64,000 nucleotides of DNA from Phycisphaeraceae bacterium (GTDB lineage Bacteria; Planctomycetota; Phycisphaerae; Phycisphaerales; SM1A02), in assembly GCA_019636755.1 (NCBI GenBank), contig JAHBWZ010000009.1, positions 1-64,000 of the forward strand. Direction: 5' to 3'. Numbering within the stretch: the first letter of the stretch is position 1; each line of letters begins with the position of its first letter. This document shows, one piece after another, positions 16,035-24,487 of this stretch. A program made the translations under genes and the position numbers. The notes under the pieces are model-generated. The model was not told the DNA's origin and did no database searches. It saw only the letters and a list, made by a program, of their open reading frames with translations.

Positions 16035-17477
16035 ATGTCATCCATGCAGGACCTCCGACCGCGCGAGATCGTGGCCGAACTGGATCGATCGATCGTCGGG
16101 CAGCACGCCGCCAAGCGCGCCGTCGCCGTCGCCGTCCGGAACCGCTGGCGCCGACGGCAGCTCGATCCCGCCGTCGCGCGGGAGGTCGTCCCGAAGAACA
16201 TCGTGCTCGTCGGCCCGACCGGCTGCGGCAAGACCGAGATCGCCCGGCGCCTCGCCCGGCTGGTCAATGCGCCGTTCATCAAGGTGGAGGCGAGCAAGTA
16301 CACGGAGGTCGGCTACGTCGGCCGGGACGTGGAGTCGATGGTGCGGGACCTGGTGGATGTCGCCATCGCGATGGTCCGGCAGGAGCACGCCGAGCAGGTC
16401 CGGCGCCACGCCGAGCGCCAGGCGCTGGAGCGCCTGGCCGCGATCCTGCTGGGCCGGGACCACGGCACCCGGGCGCAGAGCGGATGGGAGGCGCCTGACG
16501 ACGACCGCGAAAGCGCACCGGACGACGGCGATCACGGACGCGCCGGCGGCGCCGGGGACGGACCGCCCGTCGCATCGACCGGGTCCCGGCATCCCGACCC
16601 TGTCATCGCGCGGATGCTCGAGCGGCTGGAGGCCGGACAGTTCGACGACCGGGAGATCGAGATCGAGCTGCGCGAACGCGGACAGACGCCGATGATGGGG
16701 ATGGGCGGCGCGGACCAGATCGACCCCGGCCTCATGAAGATGCTGGAGAACCTGATCCCCGGCCGGCAGAAGCGGCGCCGCGTGACGGTCCGCCGCGCCC
16801 GCGCCCTGCTTGTGGAAGAGGCGATCGATGCGCTGCTGGACACGGAGAAGATCGGCGAACAGGCGCTGGAGCGTGCCCAGGAGTCCGGCATCATCTTCCT
16901 GGACGAGATCGACAAGATCGCATCCGCCGGCGAGGCGCGCGGCGGCGAGGTGTCGCGCCAGGGCGTGCAGCGGGACCTCCTGCCCATCGTCGAGGGCTGC
17001 CAGGTCAACACGCGGCACGGCACCGTGCACACGGACCGGGTCCTGTTCATCGCCGCCGGGGCCTTTCACCAGGCGACCTTCGGCGACCTCATGCCGGAAC
17101 TCCAGGGACGTTTCCCGATCCGCGTGGAACTGGAGCCGCTGACGCGCGATCACTTCCGGCGGATCCTCGTCGAACCCGATCACGCCCTGACGAAACAGCA
17201 GGCGGCGCTGCTGGGAGCCGAGGGCATCGAACTCATCTTCACGGACGACGCCATCGACGCCATGGCCGACCTGGCGGCGGAAGCGAACGCGCGCCTGGAG
17301 AACATCGGCGCGCGCCGGCTCATGACGATCATGGAGCAGGTCACGGAGGAGATCTCCTTCGACGCCGGCGACCGCGCCGCCGCCGGAGAGACGCGCCTCA
17401 CGATCGACGGCGCGTTCGTCCGCGATCGCGTGGAGAAGATCCTGATGGACGAGGACCTGTCACGATTCGTCCTCTAG
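16035..17477 (+). CDS. hslU: HslU (ClpY) ATPase subunit of the HslVU protease
   Basis: AAA+ unfoldase of 480 residues. Walker A (GPTGCGKT, residues 60-67), the pore loop EVGYVGRDVE, Walker B (IIFLDEIDK), the GIELIFTDDAIDAMADLA sensor region and IGARRLMTIMEQVTEEISF are all present. The I-domain (about 110-260) is long and charged and includes a low-complexity stretch rich in D, G and H. The C-terminus ends SRFVL, close to the usual SRYIL that docks into HslV. No hslV gene lies upstream where it normally would be; the partner must be elsewhere. TACCAT lies 8 bases before the ATG. Confidence 0.95.
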   Translation: MSSMQDLRPREIVAELDRSIVGQHAAKRAVAVAVRNRWRRRQLDPAVAREVVPKNIVLVGPTGCGKTEIARRLARLVNAPFIKVEASKYTEVGYVGRDVESMVRDLVDVAIAMVRQEHAEQVRRHAERQALERLAAILLGRDHGTRAQSGWEAPDDDRESAPDDGDHGRAGGAGDGPPVASTGSRHPDPVIARMLERLEAGQFDDREIEIELRERGQTPMMGMGGADQIDPGLMKMLENLIPGRQKRRRVTVRRARALLVEEAIDALLDTEKIGEQALERAQESGIIFLDEIDKIASAGEARGGEVSRQGVQRDLLPIVEGCQVNTRHGTVHTDRVLFIAAGAFHQATFGDLMPELQGRFPIRVELEPLTRDHFRRILVEPDHALTKQQAALLGAEGIELIFTDDAIDAMADLAAEANARLENIGARRLMTIMEQVTEEISFDAGDRAAAGETRLTIDGAFVRDRVEKILMDEDLSRFVL

Positions 17478-18085
17478 CAGACCGTCGAGGACGCGATGAT
17501 GCAGATCCCGACACGCGCGCTCTACCACAACGCGCAGATCTCCTTCATGGGTCTTCCGGCTTTCGTGCGGGCAGACCGGGCCGTTGACGACGCACGCCCA
17601 TGGGGGGGCTGAGGCCCCCCCCTGCAACCCCCTTGCGCGCATGAGGGTCGCTGGAATGGGCCGGCGCGTGAGTGGTACTCTCTGCGCGCATCGGGACCAG
17701 GGTCGCGCGATGAGGACGTCTGCCGACGACGGCGCGTCCGGCGCGGCGCGTTCGCGAGTTCCTGGCATGTCGGCGCGCGTGGGTCGATACCACAAGTCAA
17801 CCGGATGTCCACGTGATGGCTGGACATCCGCGATGCCGTCGATCCCGGGCGTCCGGGCGAAGCCCCCCTTCATGTTCAGGAGCATGGGGCACGCGCTTCC
17901 GGACCCGTCATGGATCATCCGGGCGAGAGAACGGGCCGCGGCCGGCGCGGGCCGCTGAGCGACCGGCGGAGATCCGGCCGTCGACGCCCTCCCGCGGGCG
18001 CGTTGCGCCGCGGTGACAGTCGACCGGTCACCCCGGGCGTACAGGAGGATCACGACGGACATCGTTCCGCCGGAAGGAGCCCCTG
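17478..18085. other. 608-base gap with two hairpins; no convincing gene
   Basis: No recognisable protein. Structured elements: an 8-bp G/C hairpin at 17602-17621 (GGGGGGGC/GCCCCCCC) and a perfect 9-bp hairpin GGATGTCCA (17803-17811) / TGGACATCC (17821-17829). A TACTCT box at 17676-17681 matches the -10 of the second pseudopilin unit. It precedes an 82-codon plus-strand frame (17710-17958, starting MRTSADDG) that has no family resemblance and that I do not call. The region may be a decayed gene or structured RNA. Confidence 0.4.
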
Positions 18086-19744
18086 ATGCTGCCCCCCGTG
18101 ATGCTCTGTGCCGCCCTCGCGACCGCGGCAACCCCACCGTCCGCGGCCGACCTTCCCATCCGCGAGGTGACGATCTTCAAGGACGGGCACGTGATGGTGC
18201 TGCGCCGCGGCCCGCTGCCGGTCAACGCCGCCGGCGATGTGGAACTCGAAACGCTCCCGGCGCCGATCCTGGGGACGTTCTGGGCGTTCGCGCAGACACC
18301 GGGCGCGCGACTGGTGAGCGTGCGGTCGGGGCGCGAGCCGCTGGTCGTCCCGGCGGAGGCGGGCACGCTCCCGGAACTCCTTCACCTGGCCGTCGGAACG
18401 GACGTCACGCTGCTGCTCGCGGACGGGGCCTCCGTGCGCGGCACGCTCACGCGCCTGAGCGGCGGACTGGTGACGCTGCGGGGTGACTCGACGGTCGCGG
18501 TCCAGGTGTCCGACGTGCGCCGCGCCGAGTTCCACGATCCATCGGTGACGGAACGACGGGTCGAACGGACCGGGAGCCGCGACGTGATGACGCTCGACCT
18601 GGCGTGGACCACGCCGCGACCCGCCGGGACCGCGGACGTCGGCATGATCGCCATCGAGCGCGGCCTTCGGTGGATTCCGTCCTACCGCGTGACGCTCCTC
18701 AGCGACGACCGGGCGGTCATCGAACTCGCCGCGACGCTGATCAACGAACTGGCCGACCTCTCCGATGTCACGGCGAACCTGGTCATCGGTGTGCCGACGT
18801 TCATGTTCGCCCACACCATGGACCCCATGGCGCTGCAGGCGCAGGTGGCCAGGCTGGGTCCGTACTTCGACCGCGACCACGCGGTGACCGGCGCGGCGCT
18901 GAGCAACGCGATCATGGGGCAGAGGGCGCGCATGAGCGAGGTCCGGGGCGACCAGTCGCACGGCGGCTCCGCGCCGATCCCGCCGGACCTGGAGGTGGGC
19001 GTCACCGGCGCTGCGGAAGATCTCTACATCTTCCACGTGGGCGGCGTGTCGCTCCGCAGGGGCGAGCGGCTCCACGTCCCCATCGCGACCGCGGAGATCC
19101 CGTACGAGTCCGTCTACACGCTCACGGTCCCCGTCGCGCCACCCATGGACATGTGGCGGCACTTCGGGACCGATCAGCAGCGCGAGATCGCGCGCCAGCT
19201 CGATCGACCCGTGGCGACCCACGTTCTGCGCCTGACCAATGCCACGGCCCATCCGTTCACGACCGCGCCGGCGCTCATCATCCGGGACGGCCACCCGCTG
19301 GCGCAGGGACTCCTGCACTACACCGCGCGGACCGCGACCGTGGACCTCGAAGTGACGGGCGCGGTCGACATCCGCGTGGAATCGAGCGAGCGCGAGACCG
19401 GGCGCACGCCGGACGGCCTGGAGTGGAACGGGAGCGTCTACGCGCAGGTGAGGCTGGCGGGGACGACCGTGCTGACGAACTACAAGGACCGAGCCGTCAC
19501 GGTCGAGGTCCGCCGGTTCGTGCTCGGCATGGCGACGGGGGCAGTGCCGGACGGCGCCATCGAGGGCATCGACCTCTTCACCGGGCTCGACTGGGACCAC
19601 CCGTCGTTCTCGTGGTGGCGCTGGTACGGCTGGCCGTGGTGGTGGAGCCGGCTGAACGGGGCGTCACGCGTGGACTGGACGGTGCGCCTGGCGCCCGGCG
19701 AACGGGTGTCCCTCGAGTGCGCGTGGCACTACTACTGGCAGTGA
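18086..19744 (+). CDS. DUF4139-like secreted protein
   Basis: A 552-residue protein with a short signal peptide (about 1-20). The first third is beta-rich (EVTIFKDGHVMVLRRG opening), and the middle contains a GLRWIPSYRVTLLSDDRA segment that resembles the core of DUF4139 / mucoidy-inhibitor-A-type proteins. The C-terminus is unusually tryptophan-rich (FSWWRWYGWPWWWSRL). The biochemical role of this family is unknown; probable location is the periplasm or cell surface. A strong Shine-Dalgarno (AAGGAG) precedes the ATG by 6 bases. It is monocistronic, facing the hydroxyacid dehydrogenase. Confidence 0.7.
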   Translation: MLPPVMLCAALATAATPPSAADLPIREVTIFKDGHVMVLRRGPLPVNAAGDVELETLPAPILGTFWAFAQTPGARLVSVRSGREPLVVPAEAGTLPELLHLAVGTDVTLLLADGASVRGTLTRLSGGLVTLRGDSTVAVQVSDVRRAEFHDPSVTERRVERTGSRDVMTLDLAWTTPRPAGTADVGMIAIERGLRWIPSYRVTLLSDDRAVIELAATLINELADLSDVTANLVIGVPTFMFAHTMDPMALQAQVARLGPYFDRDHAVTGAALSNAIMGQRARMSEVRGDQSHGGSAPIPPDLEVGVTGAAEDLYIFHVGGVSLRRGERLHVPIATAEIPYESVYTLTVPVAPPMDMWRHFGTDQQREIARQLDRPVATHVLRLTNATAHPFTTAPALIIRDGHPLAQGLLHYTARTATVDLEVTGAVDIRVESSERETGRTPDGLEWNGSVYAQVRLAGTTVLTNYKDRAVTVEVRRFVLGMATGAVPDGAIEGIDLFTGLDWDHPSFSWWRWYGWPWWWSRLNGASRVDWTVRLAPGERVSLECAWHYYWQ

Positions 19745-19794
19745 CCGTCCGCCGCCCGACCGCGCGCCCGGCCGTCGCCTTCGCGGGGACCGGG

Positions 19795-20769
19795 TCAGCA
19801 GACGCGGTGCGGCACGGGGGCGCCGCGCAGCGCCGCGACCACGTTGTCCACGACCATCTCCACCATCCACGCGCGGTCCTCGACCGTCGCGCTGCCAAGG
19901 TGCGGCAGGAGAAAGGCGCTGTCGAGGTCGGCAAGGCCGTCGGCGAGCGCGGGCTCCCGCTCGAAGACATCGAGGCCGGCGGCGAAGATCCGGCGGGCGC
20001 GGAGCGCCTCGACGAGCGCCGCCTCGTCCACGACCGGACCGCGCGCGGTGTTGACCAGCACGGCGCCGGGCTTCATCGCGGCCAGTTCATCCGCGCCGAT
20101 CAGGTGGCGGGTCTCCGGTGCGAGCGGGGTGTGGATGGACACCACGTCCGCCTGCGCCAGTCCCTCGGTGAGCGGGACCTGCGCCGCGCCGATCGGCGCG
20201 GCCTCGAACTCCGGGTGCCGGGTCCGCGCGACATAGAGGACGCGCATGTTCCAGCCGACGGATCGACGCGCCACCGCCAGCCCGATGCGTCCCGCGCCGA
20301 CGATGAGCAGGGTCCCGCCGACCAGCCGGTGCCCCAGCAGCAGGTTCGGCGCCACGCCCGTCCACCCGCCGCTGCGGACCAGCCGGGCGCCCTCGGTCGC
20401 GCGCCGGGCCGCGCCGAGGATGAGCAGCCACGCGATGTCCGCGGTGGGCTCCGTGACGGCGTGCGGCGTGTTCGCGACGATGATGCCGCGCCGGCGCGCT
20501 TCGGCAATGTCCACGTTGTCGTAGCCGACGGCGTAGTTCGCGACGATGCGCAGACCCGGACCGGCCGCGTCGAAGAGTTCCGCGTTGATGGACACGTCCG
20601 CCGGCGTCGCCACCAGCGCGGCAGCGCCCGCCACGTGGCGCAGGAGGTCCGCCCGCGGGATCGGCCGGTCCTCCGGAAAGACCCACACATCCGTGCATCC
20701 CCGCGCCGCGAACGCGCGATCGATCGCCACCGGCATGGGACGCGTCACGACGATGCGCGGCACGGTCAC
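19795..20769 (-). CDS. D-2-hydroxyacid dehydrogenase (glycerate/hydroxypyruvate type)
   Basis: A 324-residue NAD(P)-dependent dehydrogenase of the D-isomer family. The nucleotide-binding motif (VGAGRIGLAVARR), and the catalytic Arg (NTARGPVVDE), Glu (FEREPAL) and His (LPHLGSAT) are in order. The YAVGYDNVDIAEARRRGI block matches glyoxylate/hydroxypyruvate reductases, so it likely interconverts glycerate and hydroxypyruvate. The start is GTG (20769), which overlaps the TGA of the upstream DUF2470-like gene (GTGA); the two form an operon. Confidence 0.9.
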   Translation of the reverse strand: MTVPRIVVTRPMPVAIDRAFAARGCTDVWVFPEDRPIPRADLLRHVAGAAALVATPADVSINAELFDAAGPGLRIVANYAVGYDNVDIAEARRRGIIVANTPHAVTEPTADIAWLLILGAARRATEGARLVRSGGWTGVAPNLLLGHRLVGGTLLIVGAGRIGLAVARRSVGWNMRVLYVARTRHPEFEAAPIGAAQVPLTEGLAQADVVSIHTPLAPETRHLIGADELAAMKPGAVLVNTARGPVVDEAALVEALRARRIFAAGLDVFEREPALADGLADLDSAFLLPHLGSATVEDRAWMVEMVVDNVVAALRGAPVPHRVC

Positions 20770-21428
20770 GTGGCGGCCTCGCGGACGCTCCGGACGAGCG
20801 TCTCCACCGCGCGCCGCGCCGCGGTCTCGTCCGGGACATCGCCGTCGAACGGGACGCGGTGGCACCCGAACCGCCCGCGGAGCAGCACCCCGAACCGGTC
20901 GACGGCGACCGCACGCGGATCGTCGATCCCGACCTCCGCGAATCGCCGTCCCAGCTCCGGCAGCGCCGCGCGGTGGACCTCGTTGATCCACCGCACCAGT
21001 GCCGGCTCCGGCTCGTGCAGCGGATCGATCTCCTGGAATGCCTCGCCGTCGACGACATGCCCCTCGAACCGCGCCGCATCTACCGTGATGAACGCCCACT
21101 GGACGTCTTCCGGCTCGCCGTGGTGAATCCGCCACCGGTCGCACAGCCCGCCCTGCGGACCGCGCTCGCTCAACTGCTCCAGCGTGACATCGAGCTCCAT
21201 GGCGCCTTCCGCCACCTCCGGAACGAAGAGCGCGGTGTCGAACGTCTGCAGCATCGCGATCATCGCCGGCGCCACCAGGCGTCCGTCCGGCGCGAAGACG
21301 TATCGCACGGGCCGGATGTGCTCGTCGAAGCGCAGGTCGCCGCGCGTGTAGGTCCGCAGGAACCGCCGGGCGCGTTCGACCATGCTGCCAGCATCTTCAG
21401 GTTCCCTGCCCGACTGCGGATCAGCCAT
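20766..21428 (-). CDS. PNPOx/DUF2470-like protein
   Basis: A 220-residue protein. The N-terminal part (about 15-120) looks like a split-barrel flavin-binding fold (VRYVFAPDGRLVAPAM, TLEQLSERGPQ). The C-terminal part (IDDPRAVAVDRFGVLLRGRFGCHRVPFDGDVPDETAARRAVETLVRSVR) matches the DUF2470 pattern found in HugZ-like haem-utilisation proteins. The DUF2470 assignment is from recalled pattern, so moderate. A TACCAT box 6 bases before the ATG marks a leaderless promoter, divergent from aroDE. First gene of a two-gene operon with the hydroxyacid dehydrogenase. Confidence 0.6.
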   Translation of the reverse strand: MADPQSGREPEDAGSMVERARRFLRTYTRGDLRFDEHIRPVRYVFAPDGRLVAPAMIAMLQTFDTALFVPEVAEGAMELDVTLEQLSERGPQGGLCDRWRIHHGEPEDVQWAFITVDAARFEGHVVDGEAFQEIDPLHEPEPALVRWINEVHRAALPELGRRFAEVGIDDPRAVAVDRFGVLLRGRFGCHRVPFDGDVPDETAARRAVETLVRSVREAAT

Positions 21429-21434
21429 GGCCGG

Positions 21435-21485
21435 ATGGTACCGGCGGATCCACCGGCGGTCGGGCGGTGCCCGCCCCGGTAGGAT
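21435..21485. promoter_or_regulatory. Divergent leaderless-type promoters (DUF2470-like / aroDE)
   Basis: TACCAT on the minus strand (21440-21435) is 6 bases before the DUF2470-like ATG; TAGGAT on the plus strand (21480-21485) is 7 bases before the aroDE GTG. The second supports the GTG start of aroDE, which lacks a good ribosome-binding site at normal distance. Confidence 0.55.
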
Positions 21486-21492
21486 CCGCCGC

Positions 21493-23193
21493 GTGACGCT
21501 CATCGCTGTCCCGATCCCGATCGCCGACCCGGGGGAGATCGACCGCGCGGTCGCGCGTGCCGTCCGCGCCGCGGAGCGCGGCGCGGATCTCATCGAATGG
21601 CGCATCGACCCGCTCGCGGGCGCATCCGCCGACGCCGTCCCGGAGATCGTCGCCGTCGTCCGGACACTCATCGCACGCTCGCCGCGGCCGTCGATCGTGA
21701 CGCTTCGATCCGTGGACGAGGGCGGCATGTTCGACGACCCGGACGGTGCGCACGCCGCCGCGCTCCTCGTTGGGATCGGCGCGCTCCAGCCGCCTCCGGC
21801 GTACCTGGATCTCGAGTTCGCGCTCCTGGAACGGCAGCGGGCGCGGCTCGCCCCGCTCCTGCGGTCCCCGGCGGACGACCGCGCCCGGGTCATCCTCTCC
21901 TGTCATGACTTCAGCGGGCGGCCGCCGGACCTGACCGCGCGCGTCCGGAGGCTGATCGACGACCCATGCGACCCCGCGGTGATCAAGATCGCCTGGCGGG
22001 CGCGCTCGGTGCGCGACAACCTGGAGGCGTTCGACCTGCTCGACACGCGCGCCCGGCCGATGATCGCGCTCTGCATGGGCGACGCGGGCCTTCCCAGCCG
22101 GGTCCTGGCGCCGCGATTCGGGGCCTTCCTGACCTTCGCCGCGCCGGAGCGGGACGAGGCCACGGCGCCGGGACAGCCGACGATCGACGAGATGACGGAC
22201 CGCTATCGCGTGCGCGCGATCGGGGCATCCACCGCCCTGTACGGTGTGATCGGGTGGCCCGTCGCGCAGTCGCCGGGGCCGCGCGTGCACAACCGCGCGT
22301 TCGCGCAGTCGGGGCAGGATGCGGTCTATCTCCCGCTGCCCGTCGCGCCCGGGTGGGAGTCCTTCAAGGCGAGCCTCGCGGACCTGCTCGATCACGGCGG
22401 GCCGCCCGGCCGCGGGAGGATCGGACTCCGGGGGGCCAGCGTCACCATTCCGCACAAGGCCCACCTGCTGCGGTTCGCCGGGGCGCGGGGCGGGCGCCTC
22501 AGCCCGCTCGCGCAGCGCTGCGGCGTGGCCAACACGCTCACGGTGGACGAGGACGGTCGCCTGGCGGTCGACAACACCGATGCTCCCGCCGCGCTGGCGT
22601 GCCTGTCCGCGGCGCTGGGTCCGGGACGGACACCGGCCGGTCTTCGCGTGGCCATCCTGGGCGCCGGCGGCGCGGCGCGCGCCATCGCCGCGGTCCTGGT
22701 GGACGGCGGCGCCGAGGTCCGCGTCGTCGCGCGCCGGCCGGCGCAGGCCCGTGAACTCGCGGAGTCCATCGCCGCGTCCGGCGCGGCGGCCTCGCCCGGG
22801 CGTGCACCGCCTTGCACGCCCGGTGGAGACATCCGCGCCGCGGAACCGGACGCGCTTCGCGCCGCGGAGATCGATGTCGTCGTCAATGCAACGCCCGTCG
22901 GCATGATGCACGGCCCCTCGCCCGACGGTGTGCCGCTTCCCCCGGGATTCACGCTCTCGCCGCATCACCTGGTCTTCGAGACCGTCGCGTCTCCGGAGAA
23001 CACGGCGCTGGTCCGCGCCGCGCGGGCGGCCGGCGCACGCGTGGTGACCGGGATCGACCTCTTTCTCGCGCAGGCGCTGCTCCAGTTCATGGCCTGGACC
23101 GGGAGCGCGCCGCCGCCCGATGTCTACGACCGCCGATCCCTGCTCGATGAACCGATTCCGCCGCCGGCGGCCACCCCGGATACGCCGGGATAG
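21493..23193 (+). CDS. aroDE: Fused 3-dehydroquinate dehydratase (type I) / shikimate dehydrogenase
   Basis: A 566-residue bifunctional enzyme catalysing two consecutive shikimate-pathway steps. The dehydratase half (about 1-235) has the substrate-binding ERRID-like EWRID, TLRSVDEGG, the catalytic His (SCHDF), the Schiff-base Lys (VIKIAW) and the APGQ loop. The dehydrogenase half (about 245-560) has IGWPVAQSPGPRVHN, the catalytic Lys (VTIPHK), DNTDA, the NADP-binding GAGGAARAIA and VVNATPVGM. Every catalytic residue I can check is intact. A plant-like AroD-AroE fusion also occurs in some bacteria including planctomycetes. Start GTG 21493 is set by the TAGGAT box 7 bases ahead; longer starts overlap the divergent gene. 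Confidence 0.93.
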   Translation: MTLIAVPIPIADPGEIDRAVARAVRAAERGADLIEWRIDPLAGASADAVPEIVAVVRTLIARSPRPSIVTLRSVDEGGMFDDPDGAHAAALLVGIGALQPPPAYLDLEFALLERQRARLAPLLRSPADDRARVILSCHDFSGRPPDLTARVRRLIDDPCDPAVIKIAWRARSVRDNLEAFDLLDTRARPMIALCMGDAGLPSRVLAPRFGAFLTFAAPERDEATAPGQPTIDEMTDRYRVRAIGASTALYGVIGWPVAQSPGPRVHNRAFAQSGQDAVYLPLPVAPGWESFKASLADLLDHGGPPGRGRIGLRGASVTIPHKAHLLRFAGARGGRLSPLAQRCGVANTLTVDEDGRLAVDNTDAPAALACLSAALGPGRTPAGLRVAILGAGGAARAIAAVLVDGGAEVRVVARRPAQARELAESIAASGAAASPGRAPPCTPGGDIRAAEPDALRAAEIDVVVNATPVGMMHGPSPDGVPLPPGFTLSPHHLVFETVASPENTALVRAARAAGARVVTGIDLFLAQALLQFMAWTGSAPPPDVYDRRSLLDEPIPPPAATPDTPG

Positions 23194-23244
23194 CGCCCAC
23201 CGTCGGCAGCACGCCCCCGCCACCTCACCACGATGGAGACCTGT

Positions 23245-24471
23245 ATGGACGCGGCCCCCGCTGCAATCCCGGAGTCCGAACATGCCGCGCGCCGCGCCCG
23301 GCTGCTGGAATCACTCGGCGAGAGTGTCGCCGTGCTCTTCGCCGGCGATCCGGCCGGTCCTGGCGATCACGGCGACTGGCGCCCGCATCCCCATTTCGAG
23401 TACTTCACCGGCGTGATCGACGAACCCGGCGCCGTCCTGGTGCTGGATCCGACCCACCCGGTCGAGGCGCGTCGCGCCGCACTCTTCCTCCGGCCGCTCG
23501 ATCCGGAACTGGAGCGGTGGGACGGGCACCGGATGGAGATCGGGCAGCCGCTGCGCCGGAAGGTCGGCATGCAGACCGTGTTCCGGACCACCGGTCTCGC
23601 CCGTTTCCTGGCCGAGGCCATGCGGCGCACCCGGCTGCTCGCATGCCTGCACCCGCTCGCCTGGCATGATCAGCCGGTATCGCCTGACCTCGCGCTCTTC
23701 CGCCGCATCGCGGAACGCGTCCCGGATGCGCGCATCGTCGATCGGACCGACCTGCCGAACGTCTTCCGATCGGTGAAGAGCGACGCGGAGATCGCGATGA
23801 TCCGGCGCGCCATCGCCATCACCGCGGAGTCGCTGGCGGACGCAGCGCCGCAGATCCGGCCCGGCACGAACGAGTTCGCCGTCCAGGCGCGGCTGGAACA
23901 CGGGTACCGTGCCCGCGGATCGCGCGGACCGGCGTACGGATCCATCGTCGGAAGCGGCTTCAACTCGACCGTCCTGCACTACCGCGCCAATGCGAAGGAC
24001 ATCGAGACGGGCGACCTGGTCTGCATCGACTCGGGTGCCCGCTGGGGCGGGTACGGCGCCGACATCACGCGGACGTTCCCGGCCGGCGGCACGTTCTCCT
24101 CCCGGCAGCGGAAGATCTACGACATCGTGCTCGCCGCACTCCGCGAAGGCACGGCCGCGGTCCGCCCCGGCGCGACCATCGCGCAGATCGACGCGGCCGC
24201 ACGGCTTGTCATCGCCAGGGCGGGATTCGCCGATGCCTTCATCCACGGCATCGGCCATCACCTGGGCCTGGAGACGCACGACGCGAACCCCGACCGGCCC
24301 CTGGAGCCCGGGTGCGTCATCACGATCGAGCCCGGCATCTACCTGCCCGACGAGCGGCTCGGTATCCGCATCGAGGACGACATCCTCGTCACGCCGGACG
24401 GACACGAGAACCTCTCCGCCGCGATCCCGCGCGACGCCGTGGACATCGAGGCCATGGTCGGCGGGCCGTGA
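23245..24471 (+). CDS. pepP: Xaa-Pro aminopeptidase (M24B, PepP-like)
   Basis: A 408-residue aminopeptidase P removing N-terminal residues ahead of proline. An N-terminal AMP_N-like domain (FAGDPAGPG...HFEYFTGV...EPGAVLVL) precedes the M24 domain, with ligands in CIDSGAR (Asp), GADITRT (Asp), HGIGHHLGLETHD (His), TIEPGIY (Glu) and RIEDDI (Glu). ATG 23245 is chosen because GGAG lies 7 bases upstream; an ATG four codons earlier is possible. It is 51 bases after aroDE on the same strand and may be co-transcribed. Confidence 0.92.
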   Translation: MDAAPAAIPESEHAARRARLLESLGESVAVLFAGDPAGPGDHGDWRPHPHFEYFTGVIDEPGAVLVLDPTHPVEARRAALFLRPLDPELERWDGHRMEIGQPLRRKVGMQTVFRTTGLARFLAEAMRRTRLLACLHPLAWHDQPVSPDLALFRRIAERVPDARIVDRTDLPNVFRSVKSDAEIAMIRRAIAITAESLADAAPQIRPGTNEFAVQARLEHGYRARGSRGPAYGSIVGSGFNSTVLHYRANAKDIETGDLVCIDSGARWGGYGADITRTFPAGGTFSSRQRKIYDIVLAALREGTAAVRPGATIAQIDAAARLVIARAGFADAFIHGIGHHLGLETHDANPDRPLEPGCVITIEPGIYLPDERLGIRIEDDILVTPDGHENLSAAIPRDAVDIEAMVGGP

Positions 24472-24473
24472 TC

Positions 24474-24487
24474 CGCGGCCGGCCGCG
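24474..24487. other. Perfect 14-bp palindrome between convergent genes
   Basis: CGCGGCCGGCCGCG lies exactly between the pepP stop (24471) and the stop of the TPR lipoprotein gene (24488). It has no loop and no T-tract, so it is a weak terminator candidate; it may be a protein-binding palindrome or chance in G/C-rich DNA. Confidence 0.35.

Noticed and set aside
17710-17958. 82-codon plus-strand frame after hslU with a TACTCT box 28 bases upstream.
   Set aside because: No recognisable domain and no ribosome-binding site; reported only as part of the non-coding gap.
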